Assembly (NCBI GenBank): GCA_034387635.1
Contig: JAOANU010000037.1
Location: forward strand, 1-37,005
Direction: 5' to 3'
Origin: Rhodosporidiobolus odoratus
Taxonomy: Eukaryota > Basidiomycota > Microbotryomycetes > Sporidiobolales > Sporidiobolaceae
Length of the DNA: 37,005 nt
The translations under genes and the position numbers were made by a program. How positions within the stretch are numbered: the first letter of the stretch is position 1; the number at the start of each line of letters is the position of its first letter. Positions 11,102 to 22,400 of this stretch are shown here, piece after piece. A model generated the notes under the pieces. It was not told where the DNA came from. It saw only the letters and a list, made by a program, of their open reading frames with translations, and made no database searches.

Positions 11102-13257
11102 ATGTCAACCTCGACCGATCCCGCCGGAAATGCGCTCGAAGATGAGCTCAAGGCATTCCGAGAGGAATGGCGGAGGGAAACACAGCGCGGTGTCGCCGTT
11201 GCTCCTGCCGAACCTCATCAAACCAGCAAAACCTCCGCTTCGCGAGCAGCACCCGCATCGCAGCCTGCGTCACCAGAGCAGCCACGCAGAAGCCTAGACG
11301 ATGACACGGACGCGGTGAGGCAGGAGCTACAGAAGCTCGAGGTCGAAGGCAAGGGGAAACAGGGCGAGGTGGTGCCCGAAGTGGAGGAAGAGGTAGTGGC
11401 AGAGCGACGGGCAAGGGAACGACCACGATCAGCCCTCGACCTCTACTCGGAGGCTGTCAGGTCAGAGAGGGAAGGCCGCATGCAGGATGGTCCGTCCTTT
11501 CCTTTCCTTTTCTCTTGTTCTCACTACTGAAGCATATTGCATCTCAGCGCTTGTAAACTACCGCTCCGCATTTCGCCTCGACCCGGACGTTGATAGAGCC
11601 TACCATCGCGCCAACTTGGCTTCGCAACAACACGGCGCGACTCGAGGTGCCGAACCGCATGCGCCGTCTTCAGCCCCGGGCGACTTTCGCTTTGAACGGA
11701 CCGTTCAGCTTGGTCCCGACTACGATGCAAAGAAGGAGCATCGGAGCAAGGAAGAGGCAGAACGTGAGACGGGCAACAGCGATCGAAACAGCACGCACCC
11801 GTCAAGCACCGCTTTCTTGCTCAACTGGCTCCTCAAGTCGATCGGCGAAAACCCGTACGAACGGCCGCATCCGGCGGTAGCAGCTGCCCCGGCCGCAACT
11901 TCTCCATTTTCGTCTCCCTCGAAGGCATCCGCAGCGCTTCCGTCCGAACCTGCTGCCGATGACCGACCCAAGCCTACCGTCACTCCAGAAGAAGCCCTGG
12001 CTACCCTTTCCTTCCTCCCCGCCGATGAAGACAAGCCTCTTCCCCTCCTTCGACTGCCTCACGAAGTCCTCATCCTCATCTTACAGCACCTCCTCCTCAC
12101 TTCGATCCTACCTCCTCCTCGCTTGGCCCATCCCGAAGCAGATCAAGCTGCTGCACACACGGGGGGGAGGGGCAAGCGCGCGCTGAAGAAGCGCACACTC
12201 AAGGAAGAGATGCTATTATTGGAGACGGAACTTGAGCTGGAAGATACGGAGCGGGAGTGGAAGAGCGATGTTGAGGCGTTGGAACGGTTCGCCCGGGTAT
12301 GCAGGGCGGCAAGGGTCATAACGCTCGATTCGGCTCTGTGGCGGCACGTCCCGTCAGCCTCATACTTCTCCGCGACAGGCCATCTGACATGGTTCGTACC
12401 CCTTGCAGCGCGCTTTGCTTGCGGACGTTCGTCCCGCCACAGCAGATTCCTCGAGAGCAGGACGCGCAGCAGCTCGTCCATGCGCACGGAGATGACTGGC
12501 GGCGTTTCTTCATCGAGCAGTACGTTGTGTCCGTCAACCTTGTTATATCATGGCAGCTTATGTCTTTTATCCTCCTTTAGTCCACGTATTCGGTTCGACG
12601 GGGCTTATATTTCGGTCGTGACCGTATGCTTCTCAGCCTTTCGATCGTCCCCGACACCCTTCCACGTCGGTCTTTGATGCGAATCACGCGCTGACCCTTC
12701 CATGTTACCCTCCTCCAGTACCTCCGCCGTGGCGAAGTCGCCTCCATCTACGCCCCCTCCCACCTCGTAACCTTCTACCGCTACCTCCGCTTCTACCACC
12801 ACGGACTTGTCCTCTCCCTCCTAACCACCGATCCACCCAATACCGTCGTTCGACGCTTAAACCCCTCGTTGAGAATGAAAGGTCTCTCGTTTGGTAGGTG
12901 GAGGTTGAGGGAGGAGGACAAGGTTGAGATTTGGGGATTGGAAGATCCAGGTGTACCTGAGGCTAGTAGGAAATACTCGTTTAGGATGAATCTGAGGTTG
13001 AGGAGTACGGCGAGGGGGAGAATGTACGCGGTTTCTTCTTCCTGCGTCTTTGACCCGCCCAACTTGCTCACGCATCTCTCCCCTATAGGAACAAACTTGA
13101 AATGCTCTCCCTCGCCACCGAACACCGCGTCACCCTCGAACTCGAAGACGTCCCCATTCGACCTACCAAACCGTTCTTCTACTCTCGCGTTGCGGTTTAT
13201 GCGGGAGAAGATAGGCCGGAACTAGGTCAAGAAGGCGGGGCGGAAGCTAAGCGGTAA
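11102..13257 (+). CDS. HRT3: F-box protein of the Hrt3/FBXO9 family
   Basis: Substrate-recognition subunit of an SCF ubiquitin ligase. Exons: 11102-11489, 11548-12337, 12409-12519, 12581-12623, 12719-13023, 13089-13257; about 601 aa. N-terminal residues carry a charged segment and a TPR-like pair (SALDLYSEAVRSEREGRMQD and ALVNYRSAFRLDPDVDRAYH). The F-box is near 305-400 (LPLLRLPHEVLILILQHLLL, then ARVCRAARVITLDSALW), split by a Lys/Glu-rich insert. The FBXO9 C-domain is clear: HPRIRFDGAYIS, TFYRYLRFYHHG, VLSLLTTDPPNTVVRRL, GRWRLREEDKVEIWG and MNKLEMLSL. One junction is odd: to reach FVPPQQIPREQ in frame, the second intron must start at GTGGCG (12338), which removes a normally conserved Trp-Arg. 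A better-looking donor at 12349 breaks the frame. Confidence 0.83.
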
Positions 13258-13544
13258 GACCTCGTTCGGTACCTTCGCAGCCGCTCGCCACGGGCAATCT
13301 TACATGTAGAATCGATCATACAGTTCTTGTTGCACTTACATCGTTTGTCGACATACACCATGAGCCCCGGTTCTGTATGACCCGCTCTAAGTCGAACCAA
13401 GCAACGCTGTATACAGAGCGAGAAACCTTGAAAACCCCGTCTTTGCACAAGACAATCTTTTGATACTGTGGCTATACTACGAGCCAAAACATGCATGACA
13501 CTCCCTAAACCGCTTGCCTACATGTCTCAAAAGCTTCACCTAAC
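13258..13544. other. Convergent 3' flanks, HRT3 and siderophore transporter
   Basis: This 287-bp stretch between two converging genes must hold both 3' UTRs. It is less GC-rich than its surroundings. No gene, RNA or repeat was recognised. Confidence 0.55.
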
Positions 13545-16276
13545 CTACTTGACAGACTCATCCATCTTTCCATCCTCAGCCTTTTCCACCTTCTCCAGCG
13601 ATTGCTCGTCGGTCAACTTGACCCATTGGAGGAAGAGACAGGCGATGAGACCGGCGGCAGCGAAGCAGGTACCGGTGATGGAGAGGACACGCTGTGGAAG
13701 ATGCAATAGAGAGAGCAAATCGGGGGAGTCGAAAAAAGGCACGGAAGCGAAGAAAAGAAAAAAGAAAGAAAAAAAAAAGATAGAACGGGTCAGTTCAGGT
13801 TGCAGATATAAGCGGGAGGAGGGAAGAGTGGAAAGGCGAGAGAGAAAGACGCACCTGAGTTTCACCCTGAGCCCTCGACATGGCCTCTCTCACCTCCGTG
13901 CCCGGGGCATACTTGGCGATCAACCCAATAGGGTTCGCGTAAGCCTGAGCGGCGATGGTAGGGTCCGAGATATAGGCTGCCATCTTTTTCGGGACGAGGT
14001 TGGACCAGATACCGCCGCCGAGGGCGGAACCGACACCTTGGGAGAGGTAGAAGACGGTTAGGTAGCCGCTGCAAATGACGAAATGAAACAGGAGGTAGCG
14101 GTCAGCGACGTTTGACGAGTGCGAGTTGGAGAGGAAGAGGTAACATACGCGGTGATAGCACCAAGGTCTGTAGCGAGTCAAGGAGAGAAAGAAAAGAAAG
14201 GCGGGGAATAAAGGAGGACCAGAGTCAGCTCAGCAATCCCGACGCTGCTATGCCGAAAAGCGCTTGTCAGAGATGCAGAAAAGAAGAAGATGACTTACTC
14301 TCGTGCTTGCTAACGGACTGAATCGCTGCCTGTACCGGGAACGAGATCATACCGATCCCGAAACCTCGGACAATCTGAACCCCGATAAGGTCTCCCACCG
14401 GCGCGCCCGCGTTGCGGTATCGAATATAGAGACCTTGAGCGAGGAGTTCGACGCAGAACCCAAAGACAATAATGGGTTTGAGGTAGCGGACATAGCGGAC
14501 GACCACGCCCATACCGGCTGCGGTGAGGGTGGAGACGAAGGAGGCGATGGAGGTGATACGGGTTGCGGACAGGGTGGATTCGTTGCCGGCGACTAAGAGG
14601 TAGGTGTAGCTGTAAGAGCGGGCTTTAGCGCGACGCATCTACGGCAGAAGGCGCCGTTTGTCGGGAAGATGGAGTTGAGAAGGCCAGAGAGGTGAAAGAG
14701 CGCGCAGACGCACAAGTAAGATCCGATGACGGAGCCTGCGATAGGGTGCACAATAGCAATGACAAAGCATACGATGACGGTGCGGTTGGTGAGCAGACGG
14801 AAGGGGATGAGAGGGTGACGAGCACCGAAGCGTTCCCAGAATACGAACGCAACGACGAGGACACCGCCAACGGTGAGGAGGGCGATCGAGTGCGCTGGGG
14901 AGCCGCATAGCGTGTCAGTATTTGTGGATACAGTGCAGGTGCAGCTGAACAGTACCAGGCGAAAGCGAACAGAAAGACGGAAGAAAGGACTCACCGTCAT
15001 TCCAGTGGCTGCCTTTGCCATTCGCGATCGTGATGATGGTGAGAAGCATGCCGAACCCTCCGACCATGAGTAACAGGCCAATGACGTCGAGCTGCCAAAA
15101 AACGGAGATGCACTTCTGGCTGAACGACACAGGCGCAGCAGTTTCGGCTTGGGGAACGACGGAGGCCTCTCCATCAGCTTCCTTCTTGCGTTGACGCATG
15201 CCGATGCCGAGAGTGAGCATGATGGGCGTGGCGAGGGCGGGGGTGAGGATGCAGAACATGCCTGGTGGTGCAAGCGAAAGTTGCCATCAGCGATGGTGTC
15301 CTCGACGCTGGAACTGACTTTAAGAGAGAAAGAGGGACAGCGGACCGATACCCCAACGCCACATGTTGGCATGTTGATTGCTGGAGCCCAGCAGCGATTG
15401 CGTGACGTTACCGCTGATCCAGACGTTGATCACCTGTTGAGCAGCAGAGAACGGTCAGCGGGGATCATAAGCTATTGCTGGGGGAGCAAGAGAGGCTGAG
15501 CGTACACCAGGGATGGAAGGGAAGATGGACCAGAACAGCCTGTTCCTCAGAGAGCTGAGGTCGGAGATGATGATGTTCTGAAGCAAGAACAGGCCGGTGA
15601 TGCCAAGAACGTAGATCGAGTTTCCAACGGCATAGGCGTAAATACTCTGGGCTGAGGCAACGACGATGTAGCCGAGAGCGTAGAGGAAGACGCATAGGCC
15701 ATAGGCTTCAACACGACCACCGACGTCGGCGATTTTCGCGATGGGTGGTTGCGACACAGCCTGCGGGATGTCACGGTAATCAGCGCTGAGCCTTGTAAGC
15801 CCGGCTGCCGCGACTAGTGAGGCATTTTGAGATGCATGCTAGCAGGAGGTGGCCGTGCGAAGGAAGAGTGAAAAAAGGCGAACCTGGAAGACGGCCTTGA
15901 TCGCGCTGATGGTCGTTGTCGTCGAGTGGGCGTTGAAAGAGACGGAGGTGGCGGCAGTGAGATAGGATCTGTTGGTGTATTGATCTGGAGGAAGTCGGAA
16001 TCAGCTGACTGATCTTATCTCGGAGAGTCGGGATCCGGACTCACCGAGCGACATCACGTAGGCGAGCACAGCGAACGATCCGTATAGGAAGATGCGGTAC
16101 TTGGTAGACATGCGACTGTTGAGCGCCTCCATCTGCCTCACACCTCGACTCTTTCCGGGGATGAGGGCTTGAGTGGTGCCACTCTTGCCGGCGCCATGCG
16201 TTGACGAGGCGTACGAGCCTGACTTTCCCTCATCCAGGTCGACGGTGGGTCGTGGTGACTGTGACGAGGCTGACAT
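13545..16276 (-). CDS. Siderophore-iron transporter (SIT/ARN family MFS)
   Basis: Fourteen-helix MFS importer of Fe(III)-siderophores. Exons (minus): 16276-16045, 15984-15884, 15760-15506, 15433-15346, 15261-14995, 14894-14714, 14609-14299, 14167-14149, 14068-13855, 13691-13545; 604 aa with all phases consistent. Family hallmarks are DQYTNRSYLTAATSVSFNAH after helix 1, AVSQPPIAKIADVGGRVEAY, IISDLSSLRNRLFWSIFPSI, VINVWISG and MWRWGIGMFCIL, plus the late loop VQIVRGFGIGMISFPVQAAI and GGGIWSNLVPKKM. A hydrophilic N-tail of about 55 aa comes first. Exon 8 is only 19 nt and encodes NLGAITA with its junction codons. The extracellular loop between the last helices holds several Ala/Tyr residues, as in other SIT proteins. 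The specific siderophore is unknown; heme or another chelate cannot be excluded. Confidence 0.9.
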
Positions 16277-16806
16277 GGCGGCAGGGGAATGGAGAGGATG
16301 ACGAGAAGAGGGAGAAAGAGAGTGTCAAAGGGTTGAAGGGGTCAGAGATCTGATAATCGCGTCCCGTGAGACATCAGTGCATCAGTTTGGAGCTAACCCT
16401 CACAATCAGAGGTTCGGATCAAGTCGGCCAAGCCCGTTTCGGCGATATTTTTTTCTAGGCCACGTCCGTATTTGGCCTCGCAGGCCCGCGCGGAAGCGTC
16501 TTGTACAGACGCAGCGCTGCTGGGTGTATGGTGGACCGACCTCAGCGGCGGCTGAAAGCGCAAACGTTCGGGCAGCCAGGTTTGTCCGGTGGTCAAGCAA
16601 CACCGAAGGGGATATATACTGCACGGGCTGATGAGGAGCATGAGAGGTGCCGCGCAAGTCCCCAGGGCATCGGGAGAGCTACTCTAGGTTGCAGACAAGT
16701 CTCGTCTGCACGTCCAATGGGGTAGCTGGGACGGTAAAGTGGAAAGTAATAGATGAGAATGACGATTTCATGTCTCCCCTCGAATGCTTCAGAGACTAGA
16801 GTCAGA
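16277..16806. promoter_or_regulatory. Divergent promoter, siderophore transporter / TBCE
   Basis: This 530-bp region separates two divergent start codons. On the transporter side it holds a perfect ATCTGATAA GATA-type site (listed separately). A TATATA sequence sits at 16612-16617, about 190 bp before the TBCE start and 335 bp before the transporter start. Nothing else was recognised. An in-frame ATG at 16753 could extend TBCE by 18 residues. Confidence 0.6.
16348..16356 (+). promoter_or_regulatory. Iron-regulatory GATA site ATCTGATAA
   Basis: Exact match to the extended ATCWGATAA consensus bound by fungal iron-sensing GATA repressors (Urbs1, SreA, Sfu1, Fep1 family). It lies 72-80 bp upstream of the siderophore transporter start. 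A second GATA core (TTATCT, 16015-16020) lies in that gene's first intron. Binding is inferred from motif and context. Confidence 0.65.
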
Positions 16807-19305
16807 ATGCTTGACAAACCTACACAACCTGCCGCTACAAACCTACATAGACGAATTTCCTACGCGCCCCCTCCTCCTCAACCTTCGCCCGACAACCCAA
16901 ACCCATTTCCACAACTCGGCACTATCCTCTACGAGGGTCCTGCACCGCCTACCAAGGGACTATGGTACGGTATCGAGTGGGACGACCCTACCCGAGGCAA
17001 GCACAGCGGAATACACGACAAGACGGGTGTCAGATACTTTGAAACCAGGTTCATCCGCCCTCCCCCAGCCTACCTGGGCGTAGCTGACTAGCCTTGAGTG
17101 TGTCTAGGGTTCAAGGGGCCGGCAGCTTCCTCCGCCCTGAAGCAAAGGGTCTCAGAGTTTGCGGCAAGACGTTCAAGCAGGCGCTATTCTCGAAATACCT
17201 CGACCTCAACCTGCTGGCGCCATCAGCTCATCCTTCGAGTCCTCTGCCAGAGCAGCAGAGTGAGAGTGGATCCGAAGCGACCAGTCAGCTGTACGCGACC
17301 GAGAGCAACTTTGACGTCGAGGTCGTGCTGTCTAAAAAGGTCAACGATCGGTTCAAACAGCTCGGGCGTTTACGCGAGGTTGGCCTCGAGTGGGAAAACG
17401 TGAGCCGAGCTGTGGACGAGGAGTCTGAGGCCGGACTCGAAGGAGTGGGTCAGGAGCTCAGCCGTACTTTCACCATCCTATTTGTTGCTGTTGTCGTCCA
17501 TCATAATGACGGCACTTGATCTGACCAGGTCTCGAGGTACTCAACCTCAGCTACTCCTTGATCCCTACGCTACAAGAGGCGGAGCGAATAGCTACGGTTC
17601 TGCCTCGACTACGACATCTTTCACTCAAGTAGGTCCTTCTAGTCTATACCCGGAGTCAACTTAAGAACGCCTCGCTGCCAGCTCGAACCGCTTCACTCGT
17701 ATCACTTCGGCGATTGCGCTACCTGGCTTTGAGCGCCTGACCAGCTTGCAGCTGAACTCCACTCTACTTCGATGGGAAGAGGTGCATTTCCCGTGTTACC
17801 TTCTTCTTCGTCCAGCAATACTGACCCTGCAGACTTGCAGATTCGACACGTTGCGTCTTCGCTTACCAACCTTGTCGACTTGCAATTCGGTTCCAACGGC
17901 TTACTTTCCCTTCGGCCTTCTAATTCAACCACGCCACCCACCGCCTTGCCTTCTCGAGATCCGATATTGCCCAAGCTCGAGCGCCTGAACCTCGAGTCCA
18001 ATGAGCTCGAAGACTGGACTGAAGTGGTGGAAGAGCTAAGCTGTTTGACAAGGTAGCTTGATCCTCTTTTCTCCCTTTGCGTGCAACCCGGATCTCAGGC
18101 TCACCGATCCAAAATACTCACCACGATAACAGCCTTTCCTCTCTCATACTGTCCTCCAACCGCTTCACCTCTCTCTCCCTTCCACCCTTGTCTTCAGCAA
18201 CCGCAACTGCTCTGCGCAAACTTCGCCACCTCTCCTTGAGCGACAACCTCCTTTCTAGCTGGTCGACCTCTCTCGATGTCCTAGCCTCTTCGACCCCGCT
18301 CGTTTTCCCCGCTCTCACTAGCCTGCGTATAACTGGTAACCCCTTTAGCTGCTCCACTACTACGTCCAACCCTCCTCCTCCGCCTCCCTCGCATCTTCCC
18401 GTCAACAACGAAGGCGAAGACAAAGAACAAGACCCCGTTACCCTCGAACAAACTCGCCAATCCGCACTCGAAGCACTGCACACGCGGCTGCTAGTCATCG
18501 CTCGTATGCCAACCTTGCTAGACCTCGAAGGTACGGCGATAACGCCAGCTGAGAGGGATGATGCAGAACGGTTCTGGTTGGAGAGGATCGAGAAGGGAGC
18601 TGGGGATGACGAGGGTGGGTTGGGGGAGTATGCGAAGGAGACAATTGAGGATTTGAGGAAGAGTGCGTCGAGGTTTCCTGTTTTCTCTCGACCTCTCAAT
18701 CAGCGAATTGCGCATCTACCTAATCAACTGGATTTTCCCTATCCCTTCTGCTTATTTCGCGTCAAACAGAGCATGGCTTCCCCACACCCTCGGCTGCTAA
18801 TCCGTCAACAAGCAAATCAGCCGCACCCTCAAAACCAACCCTCAAAGACCGACTCATCCGTACGTTCTCCTCCCTCTCATCTCTCTTTTTCGTCTCGACT
18901 CCCTGTACCGACCCTGCAACTCACCCTCTCTTGCTCTCGGTACTCCCTCCCCCCCGCTATGCTTCGATGTCTGAGGCAGGTCTCCATATTCGCCCTTCTC
19001 CCTCTCTCTCCCTTTCGCCAGCCTCCTCTTCCTCCTCCTCCTACTCCTCTTCCTCCTCCCAAACTCCGAATCTTGAACTCTCAGTCCTCCCCACCCTCCG
19101 CACCCTCCTGCTCCGTACTCAAATCTCCCGACTGCTCAAACATCCTTTGCCAAAAACAAAGTACAGGTTGGTAGCGATCTTGCAGGGCGGCGTGGAAGGC
19201 GGTGGGAAAGAGGTTGAGGTAGACATTCCCACGGGGGAGGAAGGGAAGGACGTCGGGTGGTGGGGACTTGGGGAGGGGGATAGCGTAGGGATCGAGCCCG
19301 TATAG
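16807..19305 (+). CDS. TBCE: Tubulin-folding cofactor E (CAP-Gly, LRR, ubiquitin-like)
   Basis: Alpha-tubulin chaperone (Pac2 in yeast) working with cofactors B-D. Exons: 16807-17048, 17108-17463, 17529-17628, 17682-17781, 17841-18052, 18133-18662, 18770-18859, 18980-19305; about 651 aa. CAP-Gly domain: GTILYEGPAPPTKGLWYGIE, WDDPTRGKHSGIHD, and after the first intron VQGAGSFLRPE. Leucine-rich repeats run from LEVLNLSYSLIPTL through LERLNLESNELEDW and LRHLSLSDNLLSSW, closing with LLVIARMPTLLDLEGTAITP and ERDDAERFWLERI, as in other TBCE proteins. KHGFPTPSAANPS and KPTLKDRLIRLHI lead into a ubiquitin-like C-terminus (LPTLRTLLLRTQISRLLKHP). A serine run (near 19020-19060) sits in that last domain. 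Start at 16807 chosen because the 18 residues before it add nothing family-like. Confidence 0.88.
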
Positions 19306-19470
19306 AGCCATGAATCGACAAGGAAAGACATCGTTTCCCTCTCTGCTCAGCCAGGAGAGGACGAGATAGTAGTATTACACGTCGCCAGTGTGGGGGTATC
19401 AGTACTACTCAACATTGATGCGAAAAGCCAGGGTATGCACATCAACAACCGACGAACGACGCAATTTTCT
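19306..19470. other. Convergent 3' flank, TBCE / MSH6
   Basis: Short region (165 bp) between two stop codons, containing both 3' UTR ends. No feature beyond this was seen. Confidence 0.5.
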
Positions 19471-22400
19471 TCACGCAGCCTTGACCGCCTTAGCCTCCCT
19501 AAGCGCCTCCACCGCCTTCCTCATAGTCCCCATAGTCCTCATCAACTGTTTCCCGTTTCCTTCAAACTTCCCTCCCTCAATCGAAAGTTTGGCAAGTTTG
19601 AGCAGGAACGCGGCATCGGCCTGTGCGGTGAGAGGGAGGGTCTCGTTGGCTCGCATGGCGCGTTCGCGAGCTCGAGAGGATTCTTCAAACTGTTTCGAGA
19701 TGCCGATGGCGCGTTCGACGATGGTTCTGCACAGGAAGTGAACGAGGCGAAAGAAGGTAAGCGAGGCGAGGAGCGAGAGCGAGAGACTCTGAATAGACTG
19801 ACTCGGAAAGGCCTGCCATCGAGGCGACGTGCGGACCGTACGACTTGGGCGCCGAGCCGTCGACCTAAACAGACCGAAACGTCAGCTCGAGCGATCTGGC
19901 ATCTGAAGCGAGGTCAAACTGTCAGGATTTGAAGACGCACCAGCTTGTACAGGAAGACGACCTCTCGAGTCGCATCGTTGACGCTTGTTTGCATGTTAGC
20001 GAGGCGAATCCTGCGAAGAACAAAGGCATCAGGCTTGGCCCTTGCGGGGAATGGGCTGAGGAAGCGAAGCGCACTGCGGGTGATACTGCAAAGAGGAACC
20101 AGAAATCAGCACACGTGCTTGGCTCGCAGAAGGACAGCGGAAAAAAACATACCGCATAGTCTTCCGTGAGCGATGTAAAGTGCGTCGCAAAGAAGCCGAC
20201 ACATCCGACGTGGGTTGCGAGACGGTGCAAAACGGCGTAGGCGATAGCCATGCCGTCGTACGTAGATGTGCCTCGGCCGAGCTCGTCGAGGATAACGAGG
20301 GAACGCGGTGTAGACTGCAGATAGAGAGCCATGAGCACGGGATTTGGTACTGTGGGAGGAGAATGCTGCCATGCGCACCTTTTGGAGAATCTTGTTACAA
20401 TCGTCCATCTCTACTTTGAACGTCGAGGCAGATGCGAAGATGGCGTCGTTGGCGCCCATCCGAGAGTAGATGGCGTCGATAGGGGCAATGCGAGCTCTTG
20501 CAGCCGGAACGAAGCAGCCGACTGCGAAGCGAAACTCCCTTCAGCAAGCGCTAAAAGGATGTCGAGAAAGAACGTACGCTGTGCCATGATCACCGCAGTG
20601 CATGTCATGCGGAGAAGGGTACTCTTACCCGCCATCTACAGCGGCCGAATTAAAGCGAGTCAGCCTGGCTGAACGCAAAGGGTAAGAGGGAAAAGCCAGA
20701 ACGTACGTTCGGACCGGTGAGCAGCATCAAGTTCTTGGCTTCTCCACCGATGGAAACATCGTTCGGGATAAAGTCGCTAGAAGCGCTACTCGTGGGACAA
20801 ACCGGACACAACCGTGAGCGATGGCTCTTACAGGCGTTGGGCGAGCTGAGCACAGGATCGCGAGACAAGACATACCTCAGGACGCAAGGATGCCTCAACT
20901 CTTCGAACTCGACGATTGCCGTGTCGCCTTCGATGATCTCGGGTCGCACACACGGCTCACCCAGCGCAGCCGAGCTCTTCGACAAGCTGAGTAGACAGTC
21001 CAGATGAGAGACAGCCTTGATGACCGCCATCCAGGTGGAGTAGTGCTTGTCGAACTCCCCATAGAGCTGCGAGGACCAATAAGACGTCAAGAAGCAAGTC
21101 GAGGCAAGTTAGGAAGGTTGACCAGACTCGGGGAGGACAACAAGAACGGACCTTGAACTGGAACTCGTTGACCACCATCTGCTTACGCTCGCGAGCTTCC
21201 TTCAAGTCGGCAATCAGGCGCGTAGTCTCGGGCGTGTAGTAGCGATTGACCTTCTGCGTTTTGGACATTTCCACCCAGTTCGACGGGGCCTTGACGCCTT
21301 TCGGAACTTCGATCTGCAGCCAGCTCATACAATATCAGCCTTGGCCACACGGGTAGTGGCGAAGAAGGAGCGCACCTGGAAAATGTCTTTCGTGCCGACA
21401 TCCTTGAAAACGAGTTGATCGCATTTGAGGGCCTTCTTGGCTTTCTTTAGCTCGGCGTGGAGGGCCTCTTCAACTTCGTCGACATTCTCCCGGACACGCT
21501 GTGCGGGGGGACAGCGTAAAGCGTCAGCGAGTCACGACGTCAGACGCGGGATTTGGGCTTACCTCGTAGTCCTCGTCCTTGCCGTCGACCGGTAGAAGCT
21601 CTGCAAAAGGGCATGCATGATGAGCACCCCCCTTGAGCCGACAGTAGAAGCGAGTCCGCACCTTCAGTATCATACAACACCTGAATCTCCTCCAGCAACT
21701 CCCCCACATCCGGCACACTCGCCAACAACCCCGGAATACCCTTACTCTTGAAGTCCTCGCACAAAGTCCTGAGGTTCCCAAGCCCAACGTTGATGCGCTC
21801 AAATGCGGCGATGACCTCGAGGAAGGCCTTTTTCGTGACGGTTTTGCCGTGGATTCGAGAGAGCATGCGCTCGAGGTCGGGGAGTTTCTTGGTCATTGCG
21901 TCAAAGGTGACGGCGAAGTTCGAGTTGGAAATAAGGTCTTCGACGGCGTCGAGGCTAAAGCCGGAAGTGAAAGGCCATAGTCCGCGTCAGAAAGTGCAGG
22001 TATAGAGAGAGGGAACAAGCCCACCGATCGTTGATCCTCTCGACATCCCTTAATGGCGCGCATAACCAAACCTTGAACAGCCTCTTACCGAACGGCGTGA
22101 CGCAGCGGCTGAGGAGTTGCAGCAGCGTTCCCTCGGTGCCGCCTTGCGAGTTCTGCAGCACTTCGATATGAGCAAGAGTCTGTCCATCAAGGGCGAGCGT
22201 GCCACTGCTGCGGGATAGAGGGTCGTAGATGTTGAAGTTGTTGGCTGTGACGAGGTCGGCGTCAAGGTTGAGTTGGCGAAGGTACCTGCAAAATCAAACA
22301 TGATCAGTCTGGTCGTGTGACACGTACAAGGGATGGTGCGGACGAACCAAATCATGCCACCAAGCGCGCTCATCGCGACAGGCTTGTCATACATCTTCCT

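Noticed and set aside
10833..11297. Plus-strand frame of 154 aa overlapping the F-box gene start
   Set aside because: It overlaps MATH-BTB exons and the F-box gene in another frame, and has no family features; the frame starting at 11102 carries the TPR-like region.
13740..13780. A-rich run as a poly(A) or retroelement tail
   Set aside because: It lies inside an intron of the minus-strand siderophore transporter, where it is simply the intron's pyrimidine-rich tract; no target-site duplication or element was seen.
18077..19174. 365-aa frame read straight through the TBCE C-terminal region
   Set aside because: After 18662 it departs from the family; splicing at 18662/18770 and 18859/18980 restores KHGFPTP and the ubiquitin-like end.
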